NCBI GenBank assembly: GCA_023150935.1
Contig: JAKLJW010000046.1
Coordinates: 1 to 35,051, forward strand
DNA from: Candidatus Binatia bacterium
GTDB taxonomy: Bacteria > Desulfobacterota > Binatia > HRBIN30
Direction: 5' to 3'
DNA length: 35,051 nucleotides
In this document: piece by piece, positions 1-6,717 of the stretch
Numbering within the stretch: position 1 is the stretch's first letter
Layout of the letters: each line of letters starts with the position of its first letter
Notes under the pieces: model-generated
What the model saw: the letters and a program-made list of their open reading frames with translations, nothing else
What the model was told of the DNA's origin: nothing
Database searches by the model: none
Translations under genes and position numbers: made by a program

Positions 1-91
1 GCTTGAGGGCGCGCTCGACAATCGTGTTGTCCAGCGGCGCCCCGGGCTTGCGCAGGAAGAGGACCAGCTGCCGCCAGAGCAAGCTGGCAGG
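1..91 (-). mobile_element. IS66-family transposase remnant (C-terminal piece, cut by window edge)
   Basis: Read on the minus strand, the first ~90 bases give LWRQLVLFLRKPGAPLDNT followed by IVERALK. This fits the conserved C-terminal catalytic region of IS66 transposases (FL..PGAPLDN..ERALK, where the E belongs to the DDE triad). The frame stays open to about position 118, but nothing recognisable precedes the match, so the gene is truncated or degraded at its 5' side and continues out of the window. The family call rests on the motif alone. It marks the left flank of the radical SAM locus as insertion-prone. Confidence 0.65.
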
Positions 92-534
92 CCACCCACT
101 CACGACGTCGCGGCAATGTGTCCAACCACCGTCCACGAGCCGTCACCGCGGATGCCAGCGCGCGCGGCACAGGCGTCCGCACACACCGGTCCGCACACAC
201 CGCCCCGGTGTGCCCGTGTCGAGAGCGCGCCCCGGCGTCGTTCATGTACTCGCTCGGAGGCCACACGTGCCGAGTCCAACGGGGGTGTAGAGCAATCGAT
301 GCCGAAGGCGATAGCGATACCGACCCCGAGGGGAACTCGCTGCCAGGGAAATGCCGAACAAGACGCTCCACCAGACCGACACCACGGGGCCGAGCGGCCG
401 GGCGGGCAGCGCTCCCGTCCGGCGCCCGCCGGTGAGCTTCGGAGTTATGGCCGTCCCCTGGGGCAGGCCCTGACCCGACCGGCGTTTCGGATTGACTCCG
501 CGCCGGACGGAGAGGAAAACTCATACCCAGGACC
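92..534. other. Intergenic stretch, no gene recognised
   Basis: The open frames here are arginine/proline-rich, lack any family motif and overlap each other on both strands, as expected of random GC-rich DNA. The only structure I see is an imperfect inverted repeat around 182-212 (cacaccg ... cggtgtg) with no T-tract. A purine-rich gagaggaaaa at about 510 lies too far from the ATG at 535 to act as a good ribosome-binding site. The promoter of the rSAM operon is presumably here, but I could not pick a convincing one. Confidence 0.4.
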
Positions 535-1515
535 ATGCTCAACGGCCAGGGTAACCCGTCCGGGGGGGGCAACCCCACCCTTATCCATGCGCACGCGTCG
601 CGCATCGACGTGAAGATCGGCTTCGCCTGCAACAACCGCTGCGAATTCTGCGTCCAAGGAGAAAAGCGATCGCAGTACGGACCGCGATCGATCGAGCAGA
701 TGCGCGGCGACCTGGAGGACGGGCGGCGGCGCGGCGCCGCCGGCATCGTCATTACGGGCGGCGAGCCGACCATCCACCCCACCGTGCTCACCGTCGCCCG
801 GCTGGCGCGCGAGATGGGTTACGCAACCGTGCAAATCCAGTCGAACGGTCGCATGTTCTCCCACCGGCCGTTCTGCGAAGAGGCGATGGCCGCCGGCGCC
901 AACGAGTTTGCCCTCGCCCTGCACGGCGCCGTGGCAGAAACCCACGACCGTCTGACCCGCGCCCCCGGGGCATTCCGCCAGGTGGTCGCCGGCATCCGCA
1001 ACCTCGTGCAGCTCGACCAGCGCGTGCTCATGAACACGGTGATCACCTCGGCGAATTATCGCGAGCTGCCAGATATCGCCCGGCTGTTCGTGCGGCTCGG
1101 GGTCCTGCAGTACCAGTATGCCTTCGTGCACATCCTCGGAACCGCCGCGAAGAACGCCACCTGGCTGGTCCCGCGCAAGACCGAGGTGATGCCGTACGTC
1201 AAGGCAGGGCTGGACGTGGGCCGCGCCGCCGGCGTGCGCTGCATGACCGAGGCCATCCCGTTCTGCTTCATGCGCGGCTACGAAGACTGCGTCGCCGAGC
1301 AGATCATCCCGCGCACGGTCGTCTTCGATGCCGAGGTGACCCTGGAGGACTACACCGCGTACCGCCAGACCGAGGGCAAGGCCAAGGGGCCGATGTGCGA
1401 GCGCTGCGTGTACTTCCAGCGCTGCGAGGGTCCGTGGGTCGAGTACCCGGCGCTCTTCGGCTGGGACGAGTTGTGCCCGGTCGAGACGCTGCCGGCGCCA
1501 CCCGCCCCGGCCTAA
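535..1515 (+). CDS. Radical SAM protein with C-terminal auxiliary-cluster motif
   Basis: 326 aa. Radical SAM enzyme: the [4Fe-4S] cluster is bound by C32-C36-C39 (CNNRCEFC), followed by the GGEP SAM-binding motif (ITGGEPTIHP) and a SNGRM strand. The middle carries a family signature also seen in the neighbours: LHGAVAETHDRLTRAPGAF, then a long barrel segment, then IPFCFMRGYEDC, and finally CERCVYFQRCEG followed by WVEYPALFGWDEL. The P-F-C plus CxxCx5CxG cysteines would suit a twitch/SPASM-like auxiliary Fe-S cluster (inference). It is the first gene of the plus-strand rSAM run, 417 bp ahead of the next. The ATG at 535 has only a weak ribosome-binding site (agga), but no better in-frame start lies before the cluster motif. 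The substrate is unknown; peptide modification is suggested only by the HxsB/HxsD/HExxH neighbours. Confidence 0.9.
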   Translation: MLNGQGNPSGGGNPTLIHAHASRIDVKIGFACNNRCEFCVQGEKRSQYGPRSIEQMRGDLEDGRRRGAAGIVITGGEPTIHPTVLTVARLAREMGYATVQIQSNGRMFSHRPFCEEAMAAGANEFALALHGAVAETHDRLTRAPGAFRQVVAGIRNLVQLDQRVLMNTVITSANYRELPDIARLFVRLGVLQYQYAFVHILGTAAKNATWLVPRKTEVMPYVKAGLDVGRAAGVRCMTEAIPFCFMRGYEDCVAEQIIPRTVVFDAEVTLEDYTAYRQTEGKAKGPMCERCVYFQRCEGPWVEYPALFGWDELCPVETLPAPPAPA

Positions 1516-1577
1516 CGCCACGCACAGGCGTACTCGATCTGCCGGCGACGGCCCGGGGCGATCGTCGCCTGGCCTGT

Positions 1578-1700
1578 ATGCGCTCCCCGGATGGCAAGGG
1601 AATCGAGGAATCGTCATGTATGCCAAGGGCTGAGGATGTCCTCGTAGCCGTGCGTGAATGGGTGGAGAAGGCAGAGAACGATCTCAAGACGGCCGCGAGG
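1578..1700 (+). pseudogene. HEPN-domain gene fragment (5' end only)
   Basis: An open frame with ATG at 1620 reads MPRAEDVLVAVREWVEKAEN and continues DLKTA. This is the typical beginning of HEPN-domain proteins (W-x-x-K-A-E-x-D-L-x-x-A), the ribonuclease/toxin partner of minimal nucleotidyltransferase antitoxins. After about 27 codons the similarity stops and no HEPN second helix (FHxQQxxEK) or RxxxxxH motif follows, so the gene is broken. A gagga lies 11 bases upstream of the ATG. No MNT partner is visible. Short match, so moderate to low confidence. Confidence 0.4.
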
Positions 1701-1932
1701 CCGTTCGCATTGCGCGTCACGTTCGAAGATGGGCACGCGAAGTTCTTCGGGCAGCGACGAGCCCCCACCGGTAACGCTGAGGGAGCACCTCCCACGCAAT
1801 CGGTAATCCCCGGCCAACGGAGACCACACCCCACAAGGTTCTGGCGTTTCGCTTTGGGGTTGTGATACCTCTTGAGGACACCGGATCGAGCGGAGGAAGT
1901 CCAGGCTTCAGTGTCGTCGTGGCGACGGATCC
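1701..1932. other. Intergenic remainder before the pseudo-rSAM gene
   Basis: Non-coding by eye. The frame after the HEPN-like start runs on to a stop near 1865 as residues without a recognisable fold. I see no promoter, terminator or RNA structure that I could defend. Confidence 0.3.
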
Positions 1933-3789
1933 ATGCTTCTAGAAGTGTCTCCAGTGCGTCGCGAACTGCCCCTGACGCCCGGGAACCGGCAAGGCGTGGA
2001 TCTGCGCCTGCCCTCACTCGCGGGTCCGCCGACCTTTCCCTGGCGGCACTCCCCTGCCGCCACGAGCCGCCAACGCCCAGCCACCGAGGTCCTCGCCGCG
2101 GCCCGTGCCGCCGCCGAACAGCCCGGGGCGTTCCTGCTCGGTGGTGGCGAACCGCTGCGCCGCGCCGATCTGGTGGAGCTTATCGCGCATCTTGCGCCAC
2201 TGCGGCCCTTTAACCTCGGCCTGTGCACGTTCGGCTACGGCATCACGGCAGCGCTGGTGCAGCGCCTGCGCGACGCCGGCCTGCACCGGGTACACGTGCC
2301 GGTTCACTGCGCCCGGCAGGACGCGCACGACTGGCTGGTCGGCCAGCCCGGCGCGCTCAGGACGGCTCTGCGGGCGATCCGCACCTGCGTCGCGGGGGGT
2401 CTGCCCGTGACGGCGGATATCGTGTTATCGCGCCCGGCAGCGCCCCATCTGGTCGAGACCGTGGAGGTTCTGGCCCGCCTGGGCGTACGCGCCATCAACC
2501 TCCGGCGCCTCGCCGCCGGCGACACCGACGCCGCCGGCTTCGTCGCCCTGTCGCCGCGCCTCGGCCTCCTCGAACCCACCCTGGAACGCGCCGCCGCCGT
2601 GGCACTCGAACGCCGGGTGAAGTTGCGCCTGCGTGACCTGCCCCTGTGCACGGCACCGCGCCTGCGGTCGCTTTACGCCCGCCGTGAAAGCGAGGCCTGG
2701 GTAATGCCGGACGGCACCGTGCAAGCGTGCACGGCAGCCGGCATCGGCTGCCCGGGTTGCCCCGAATCGCCCACCTGCAACGGGGCGCCGCCCGACTACG
2801 TCGCACGGTTCGGCTGGGAGGAGTTCGCCGATCGACGGTGCGCGGCGGAACGACTGCACGAGACGGTGACGGAGGCGCGCACCGCAGCCCGGGCAGTGCC
2901 GACGGCACCAATGGTTTTCTCCTGGCGTGGCCCGCCGCGCGTGCGCTGCGAAACCTGCGCAGACGCGGGGGACACCCTGCCGCCCGCAACCCGGACCGGC
3001 GAGCCGACACGGGCGATCCGCGCTCGTCTGGTCAGGGCGGCTCGGTACCGGCCGCTCGTGTTGCAACTGGTGGGGGCCGATCTCCTCGCCCATCCCCGAG
3101 CCGTCGCTCTCGTGCACGACGCCATCCGCCTGTTCCGCCACGTTGAAGTCGCCGCCGAGGCCAGCCCCACGGTCGATTGGTCGGACCTCGATCTGCGGCG
3201 GCTGAGAGAGCTTCGCCGCCTGGACGTCGCCCTGTACGGTCCCGACGCAGCCGCCCACGACGCGCACTGTGGCATCCCCGGTGCGTTCGCCGCGATGCTG
3301 CGCGGGGTCGAGCGCTTGCGCGCCGAGACGGCAATTCCCATCGGCGGTTACGCCGTCGTACACGATGCTCGTTCCGTCGCGGCCTTTGCCACAGCCTGGG
3401 ATGCCGGACGCTTACCGGGCTCGCCCCGCTTTCGCCTCTCCCCCCGCGGCGGCGCGATGGACGAACTGATCGAGTGCGCGCGCCAACTACCCGCGGGACC
3501 GGCGCGTACGGCGCTGCTCGCCGTGCTGCCGCGCTGCCTCCTGTGCGCCGAGCCCGGGCTCGGCGCCGGCCGCGACACCGCCGATGTCGTCGCGCCCGCC
3601 GTCGCGGCGCGGCGCCAAACCGTGGCCTGCGGCAGGCCAATCCCCTACCGGCCCCGCGGGTCAGATCCCGTCGGAGAGTTCGAACCCTGCGTCGGCGGCG
3701 CGGCATCGTGCGGGCTCCCCGACTGCACCGGATTTGCGGTGGGCTGGCAACACAATGCGAGGTCGCAACGATGTCTGGTGACACGCTGA
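1933..3789 (+). CDS. Tandem pseudo-radical-SAM protein (both halves lack CxxxCxxC)
   Basis: 618 aa, two degenerate rSAM-like halves. The N-terminal half keeps a GGGEP motif (residues 70-74), a counterpart of the LHG...H..L.G.PGAF signature (VPVHCARQDAHDWLVGQPGA), a PLC element, and the C-terminal CPGCPESPTCNG (C273, C276, C282) followed by DYVARFGWEEF. The second half (about 310-618) repeats the pattern as VALYGPDAAAHDAH then GIPGAF, and ends with PRCLLC. Neither half has CxxxCxxC, and the first cysteine falls after the GGGEP motif, so neither can bind the radical SAM cluster in the known way. I infer a non-catalytic partner, such as a scaffold or substrate binder for the active enzymes, that may still bind the auxiliary cluster. 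It overlaps the next gene by 19 bp, so the two are translationally coupled. The frame is intact over 1.86 kb, which argues against a decaying gene. Confidence 0.85.
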   Translation: MLLEVSPVRRELPLTPGNRQGVDLRLPSLAGPPTFPWRHSPAATSRQRPATEVLAAARAAAEQPGAFLLGGGEPLRRADLVELIAHLAPLRPFNLGLCTFGYGITAALVQRLRDAGLHRVHVPVHCARQDAHDWLVGQPGALRTALRAIRTCVAGGLPVTADIVLSRPAAPHLVETVEVLARLGVRAINLRRLAAGDTDAAGFVALSPRLGLLEPTLERAAAVALERRVKLRLRDLPLCTAPRLRSLYARRESEAWVMPDGTVQACTAAGIGCPGCPESPTCNGAPPDYVARFGWEEFADRRCAAERLHETVTEARTAARAVPTAPMVFSWRGPPRVRCETCADAGDTLPPATRTGEPTRAIRARLVRAARYRPLVLQLVGADLLAHPRAVALVHDAIRLFRHVEVAAEASPTVDWSDLDLRRLRELRRLDVALYGPDAAAHDAHCGIPGAFAAMLRGVERLRAETAIPIGGYAVVHDARSVAAFATAWDAGRLPGSPRFRLSPRGGAMDELIECARQLPAGPARTALLAVLPRCLLCAEPGLGAGRDTADVVAPAVAARRQTVACGRPIPYRPRGSDPVGEFEPCVGGAASCGLPDCTGFAVGWQHNARSQRCLVTR

Positions 3790-5651
3790 AGGGAGCCATG
3801 CTGGCGCGCGAGCGCGTCGCCAACGTACGCAAGCACTGGGTCCGCTGCGTGACCGCCTGCAACAGCCGCTGCATCTTCTGTCTGGATACCGACGCGCCGC
3901 GCAACGTGTACGTCCCCGCCGACGACGTCCGGCGCGAACTCCTGCGCGGCCGCGAACAGTACAATGCCGACAAGGTCATCCTGTCCGGCGGCGAGGGCTC
4001 GATCCATCCGCAGTTCATCGACTTCATTCGCTACGCCAGGGAAATCGGCTACGAACGCGTCCAGACCGTCACCAACGGCGTGCTGTTCGCTCGATCCGAG
4101 TTCTACCGGGAAGCCGTCGCCGCCGGACTTGGCGAGATAACGTTCAGCCTTCACGGCCATACCCCGGAACTGCACGATCGCCTCACCGGCACCCCGGGCG
4201 CGTTCCGCAAGCTGATGAAGGGAATGATCCGTGCCGCACGCGACGGGCGCGTCATCGTCAACGTCGACATCTGCATCAACAAACAGAACGTGGCCGTCAT
4301 CGACCAGATCGTCGAGTTGTGCCTGTCGATCGGGGTCCGCGAGTTCGATCTCTTGCACGTGATCCCCCAGGGGGTGGCCTTCGAGAACCGGGACCAGCTC
4401 TTCTACGACCCGATCGATTATCTTCCCCGCCTCCAGAAGGTCTTTCGCCTGAACCGCCACCCCAGTGTCGTGGTGTGGACGAACCGCTTTCCGGTGGAAT
4501 TTCTCGAGGACCTCGAAGACCTCATTCAAGACCCGCACAAGATGCTCGACGAGGTCAACGGCCGGCGCTACCAGGTGCGCCGCTATCTCGACGAAGGCGT
4601 TCCCCTCGAATGCCGGCAGCAGGAACGCTGCCAGTACTGCTTCATCGAACCGTTCTGCAACACGGCGGACCGCGTCATCGAGCGCCAGAACCGCGCCGCA
4701 TGGGACATCTGGTGGATCGGGGCGATCGACGACCCGGCGGTGCCGGCGACCGAGTCGCTCACCGCCGCCACGCTCCCCTTCGGTTGCCATAGCGTGGGCA
4801 TCGAAATCGCCGACCTGGCCGACCTCGAACGGCACGCCATCCCCGCCGACGTCGGCATCTACGTTCTGCCGCACCGGGTGTCGCGCCTGCCGAACCGCGC
4901 GGCGGTTGCCTACCCCCTGCTCATCGCCGTTCGCGACGCCGCGGCGCTGGAGGTCCTGCTGGCCGAACCGGCCTTACCGGCCGGCGTGGACCTGGAAATC
5001 CAGCTCACGCAGAACACCGCGCCATGGTTGCTCGCCAACCGCGCCCGTGTGAGCACGCACCAGTCGCGCCTGCGCATACACCACCCGAACCACGAACTGC
5101 TGAAGGACGCGGTGGCCAACAACGTCGCCGATCCGAAGGCGTTCTTCGCGGCACTCGATCTCCCGGTGCGCGTGAGCGGCCTGCCGGCTTGTCTGGCGCC
5201 GCACACCGAACTCGCCGAGGCGCCGGCCGTACTGCACCAGACGCTCTTCGAGCGCGACAGCGGCAGAATCGACATCCGCGAGTTGGCGCGCACGCACGTC
5301 ATCGAGGGCTACTGGGGCAAGTCGCTGCGCTGCCGCAACTGCGTGGTCGATGCCCGCTGCGACGGGGCGCACATCAACTTCCTGCGCGATCGGGGATTCG
5401 CCCAACTGCAACCGCTGATCGACGGGGCCTGGGCCGAGGCCGCCGCGGCCCAACTCGCGCGGCTGCGCCCGCAAGCTCCGGCACGGCTGCGCGACGGCCG
5501 GCCTCCGGAACCCGTGGCCCCCAGCCTGCCCGGCCACGAGGCGCCGCAGCCCACGCCGGTCGAACCGCTGATCGTTCTCGGACAACAGGTGCGCGAGCGC
5601 CGCGAGCAGCGCCGGCGGCAAGCCCAGAAAGCGGCACCGCCGGCGGCTTAG
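3771..5651 (+). CDS. Two-part radical SAM protein (active N half, unknown C half with second Cys motif)
   Basis: 626 aa. N half: C30-C34-C37 (CNSRCIFC), GGEGSIHP as the GGE motif, TNGVLF, the family signature LHGHTPELHDRLTGTPGAF, and a first C-terminal motif CQYCFIEPFCNT. The C half (about 320-560) has no cluster motif and no clear rSAM pattern, yet ends with CRNCVVDARCDG and FLRDRGFAQLQPL, the motif that closes the other family members. The C half may be a remote degenerate rSAM domain fused behind an active one (inference). The last ~70 residues are proline/arginine-rich and probably disordered. I chose ATG 3771 (gaggt 7-8 bases upstream, overlapping the previous stop); ATG 3798, preceded by gaaggga, is an alternative that loses nine residues. 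Substrate unknown. Confidence 0.88.
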   Translation: MSGDTLKGAMLARERVANVRKHWVRCVTACNSRCIFCLDTDAPRNVYVPADDVRRELLRGREQYNADKVILSGGEGSIHPQFIDFIRYAREIGYERVQTVTNGVLFARSEFYREAVAAGLGEITFSLHGHTPELHDRLTGTPGAFRKLMKGMIRAARDGRVIVNVDICINKQNVAVIDQIVELCLSIGVREFDLLHVIPQGVAFENRDQLFYDPIDYLPRLQKVFRLNRHPSVVVWTNRFPVEFLEDLEDLIQDPHKMLDEVNGRRYQVRRYLDEGVPLECRQQERCQYCFIEPFCNTADRVIERQNRAAWDIWWIGAIDDPAVPATESLTAATLPFGCHSVGIEIADLADLERHAIPADVGIYVLPHRVSRLPNRAAVAYPLLIAVRDAAALEVLLAEPALPAGVDLEIQLTQNTAPWLLANRARVSTHQSRLRIHHPNHELLKDAVANNVADPKAFFAALDLPVRVSGLPACLAPHTELAEAPAVLHQTLFERDSGRIDIRELARTHVIEGYWGKSLRCRNCVVDARCDGAHINFLRDRGFAQLQPLIDGAWAEAAAAQLARLRPQAPARLRDGRPPEPVAPSLPGHEAPQPTPVEPLIVLGQQVRERREQRRRQAQKAAPPAA

Positions 5652-5677
5652 GCCGGCCGGTCCGCACCCCCTCCGCG

Positions 5678-6715
5678 ATGGCCAACCTCGGCTACCTGCA
5701 GCTCACGCGAAACTGCTACCAGAGGTGCCAGTTCTGCAGTAATCCGCCGACCGGCGTACACCTGGGCGAGGAAGAGTTGCGGGCCAACATCGACCGCCTG
5801 GTGGAACTGGGCTACGACGGCGTCATTCTCACCGGCGGCGAGCCGAGCATCTCCGAACTGCTGTTCCCCGCGCTGGCCTACGCTCGCCAACGAAACCTGT
5901 CGAGCCGCATGATCACCAATGGACAGAAGCTCGCCGACAAGGGTTTCTTCCGCCGCTGCGTCGAGGCCGGGCTGACCCACATCCACGTCTCCCTGCACAG
6001 TTACCGGCGCGAGGCCCACGATTTCATCACCCAGTACCGCGGCGCGTGGGACCTGGTCGTCGAGTGCCTCGGCCACGTGCCGGATATGGGCATTACCTGC
6101 GACGTCAACACCGTCATCAACGTTTATAATGCCGATCACCTGCACGAGACGGTGCAGTGGATCGGCGAGCAGTTCCCGTTCATCCGCCACTTCGTGTGGA
6201 ACAACATGGACCCCGACGGCAACCGGGCCGAGGAGAATCCGGACTGCATCCCGCGGCACTACGAATTCCAGGTGTCGCTCGAGAAGGCGATGGAGTATCT
6301 CGCCGGCGTTGGCCGCAGTTTCCGCGCCGAACGGGTTCCCCTCTGCTATATGCGGCGCTTCGCCTGGGCGTCGACGGAGACCCGCAAGATCATCAAGGAA
6401 GAGGAACGCTGCATCCGCTTCCTCGATGCCAAGGGCTTTATTCACCAGAAGGAGTTCCTGCACGGCAAGGGCGATGCCTGCGACGTGTGCCGGTTCGATC
6501 CCATCTGCGCCGGCATCTATTCGATGGCGAGGAGCTTCGACGAACGCGAGCTTTCGCCCGTCTTCGAAGACCCCACCGGCGTTATCACCTCGGTCCTGCG
6601 GAGACCGCCCTCCGCCGATCTGATGGCGCGGCTCGAACAACGACGCGGCCGTCGTTCCATGACGGAACAGCCGTCGCTCGAGGCCCGGCAGGCAGCCATC
6701 CTGCGGCCCCTCTAA
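5678..6715 (+). CDS. Radical SAM protein, 'MANxGY' type (paralogue of the 15276-16487 gene)
   Basis: 345 aa. Radical SAM enzyme with the cluster motif right at the N terminus: C13-C17-C20 (CYQRCQFC), then ILTGGEPSISE, MITNGQKL, HVSLHSYRREAHDFI, VPLCYMRRFAW, STETRKIIKEEERC and CDVCRFDPICAG. The PLC and CxxCx5CxG cysteines repeat the auxiliary-cluster signature of the locus. The minus-strand gene at 15276-16487 shares the start MAN-x-GY-x-Q, FVWNN-x-DP, RVPLCYM / KVPLCYM and STETRKI, so the two are close paralogues. It starts 26 bp after the preceding stop and ends 2 bp before the next start, within the same operon. Substrate unknown. Confidence 0.9.
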   Translation: MANLGYLQLTRNCYQRCQFCSNPPTGVHLGEEELRANIDRLVELGYDGVILTGGEPSISELLFPALAYARQRNLSSRMITNGQKLADKGFFRRCVEAGLTHIHVSLHSYRREAHDFITQYRGAWDLVVECLGHVPDMGITCDVNTVINVYNADHLHETVQWIGEQFPFIRHFVWNNMDPDGNRAEENPDCIPRHYEFQVSLEKAMEYLAGVGRSFRAERVPLCYMRRFAWASTETRKIIKEEERCIRFLDAKGFIHQKEFLHGKGDACDVCRFDPICAGIYSMARSFDERELSPVFEDPTGVITSVLRRPPSADLMARLEQRRGRRSMTEQPSLEARQAAILRPL

Positions 6716-6717
6716 CT

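Noticed and set aside
116..613. Plus-strand frames in the left intergenic region as genes
   Set aside because: They are Arg/Pro/Ser-rich with no motif, overlap one another and have no ribosome-binding site.
445..1626. 393-codon minus-strand open frame
   Set aside because: It lies antisense to the 535-1515 rSAM gene, which has all family motifs; the antisense product is His/Gly/Val-rich without a domain, a common shadow in GC-rich genes. The same holds for the long antisense frames at 3645-4874, 7588-10008, 11051-12532, 13544-14956 and 18254-20356.
3771..3789. Frameshift joining the pseudo-rSAM gene and the next rSAM gene
   Set aside because: The overlap is only 19 bp, the downstream gene has its own start and Shine-Dalgarno-like sequence, and both proteins end or begin at sensible domain limits.
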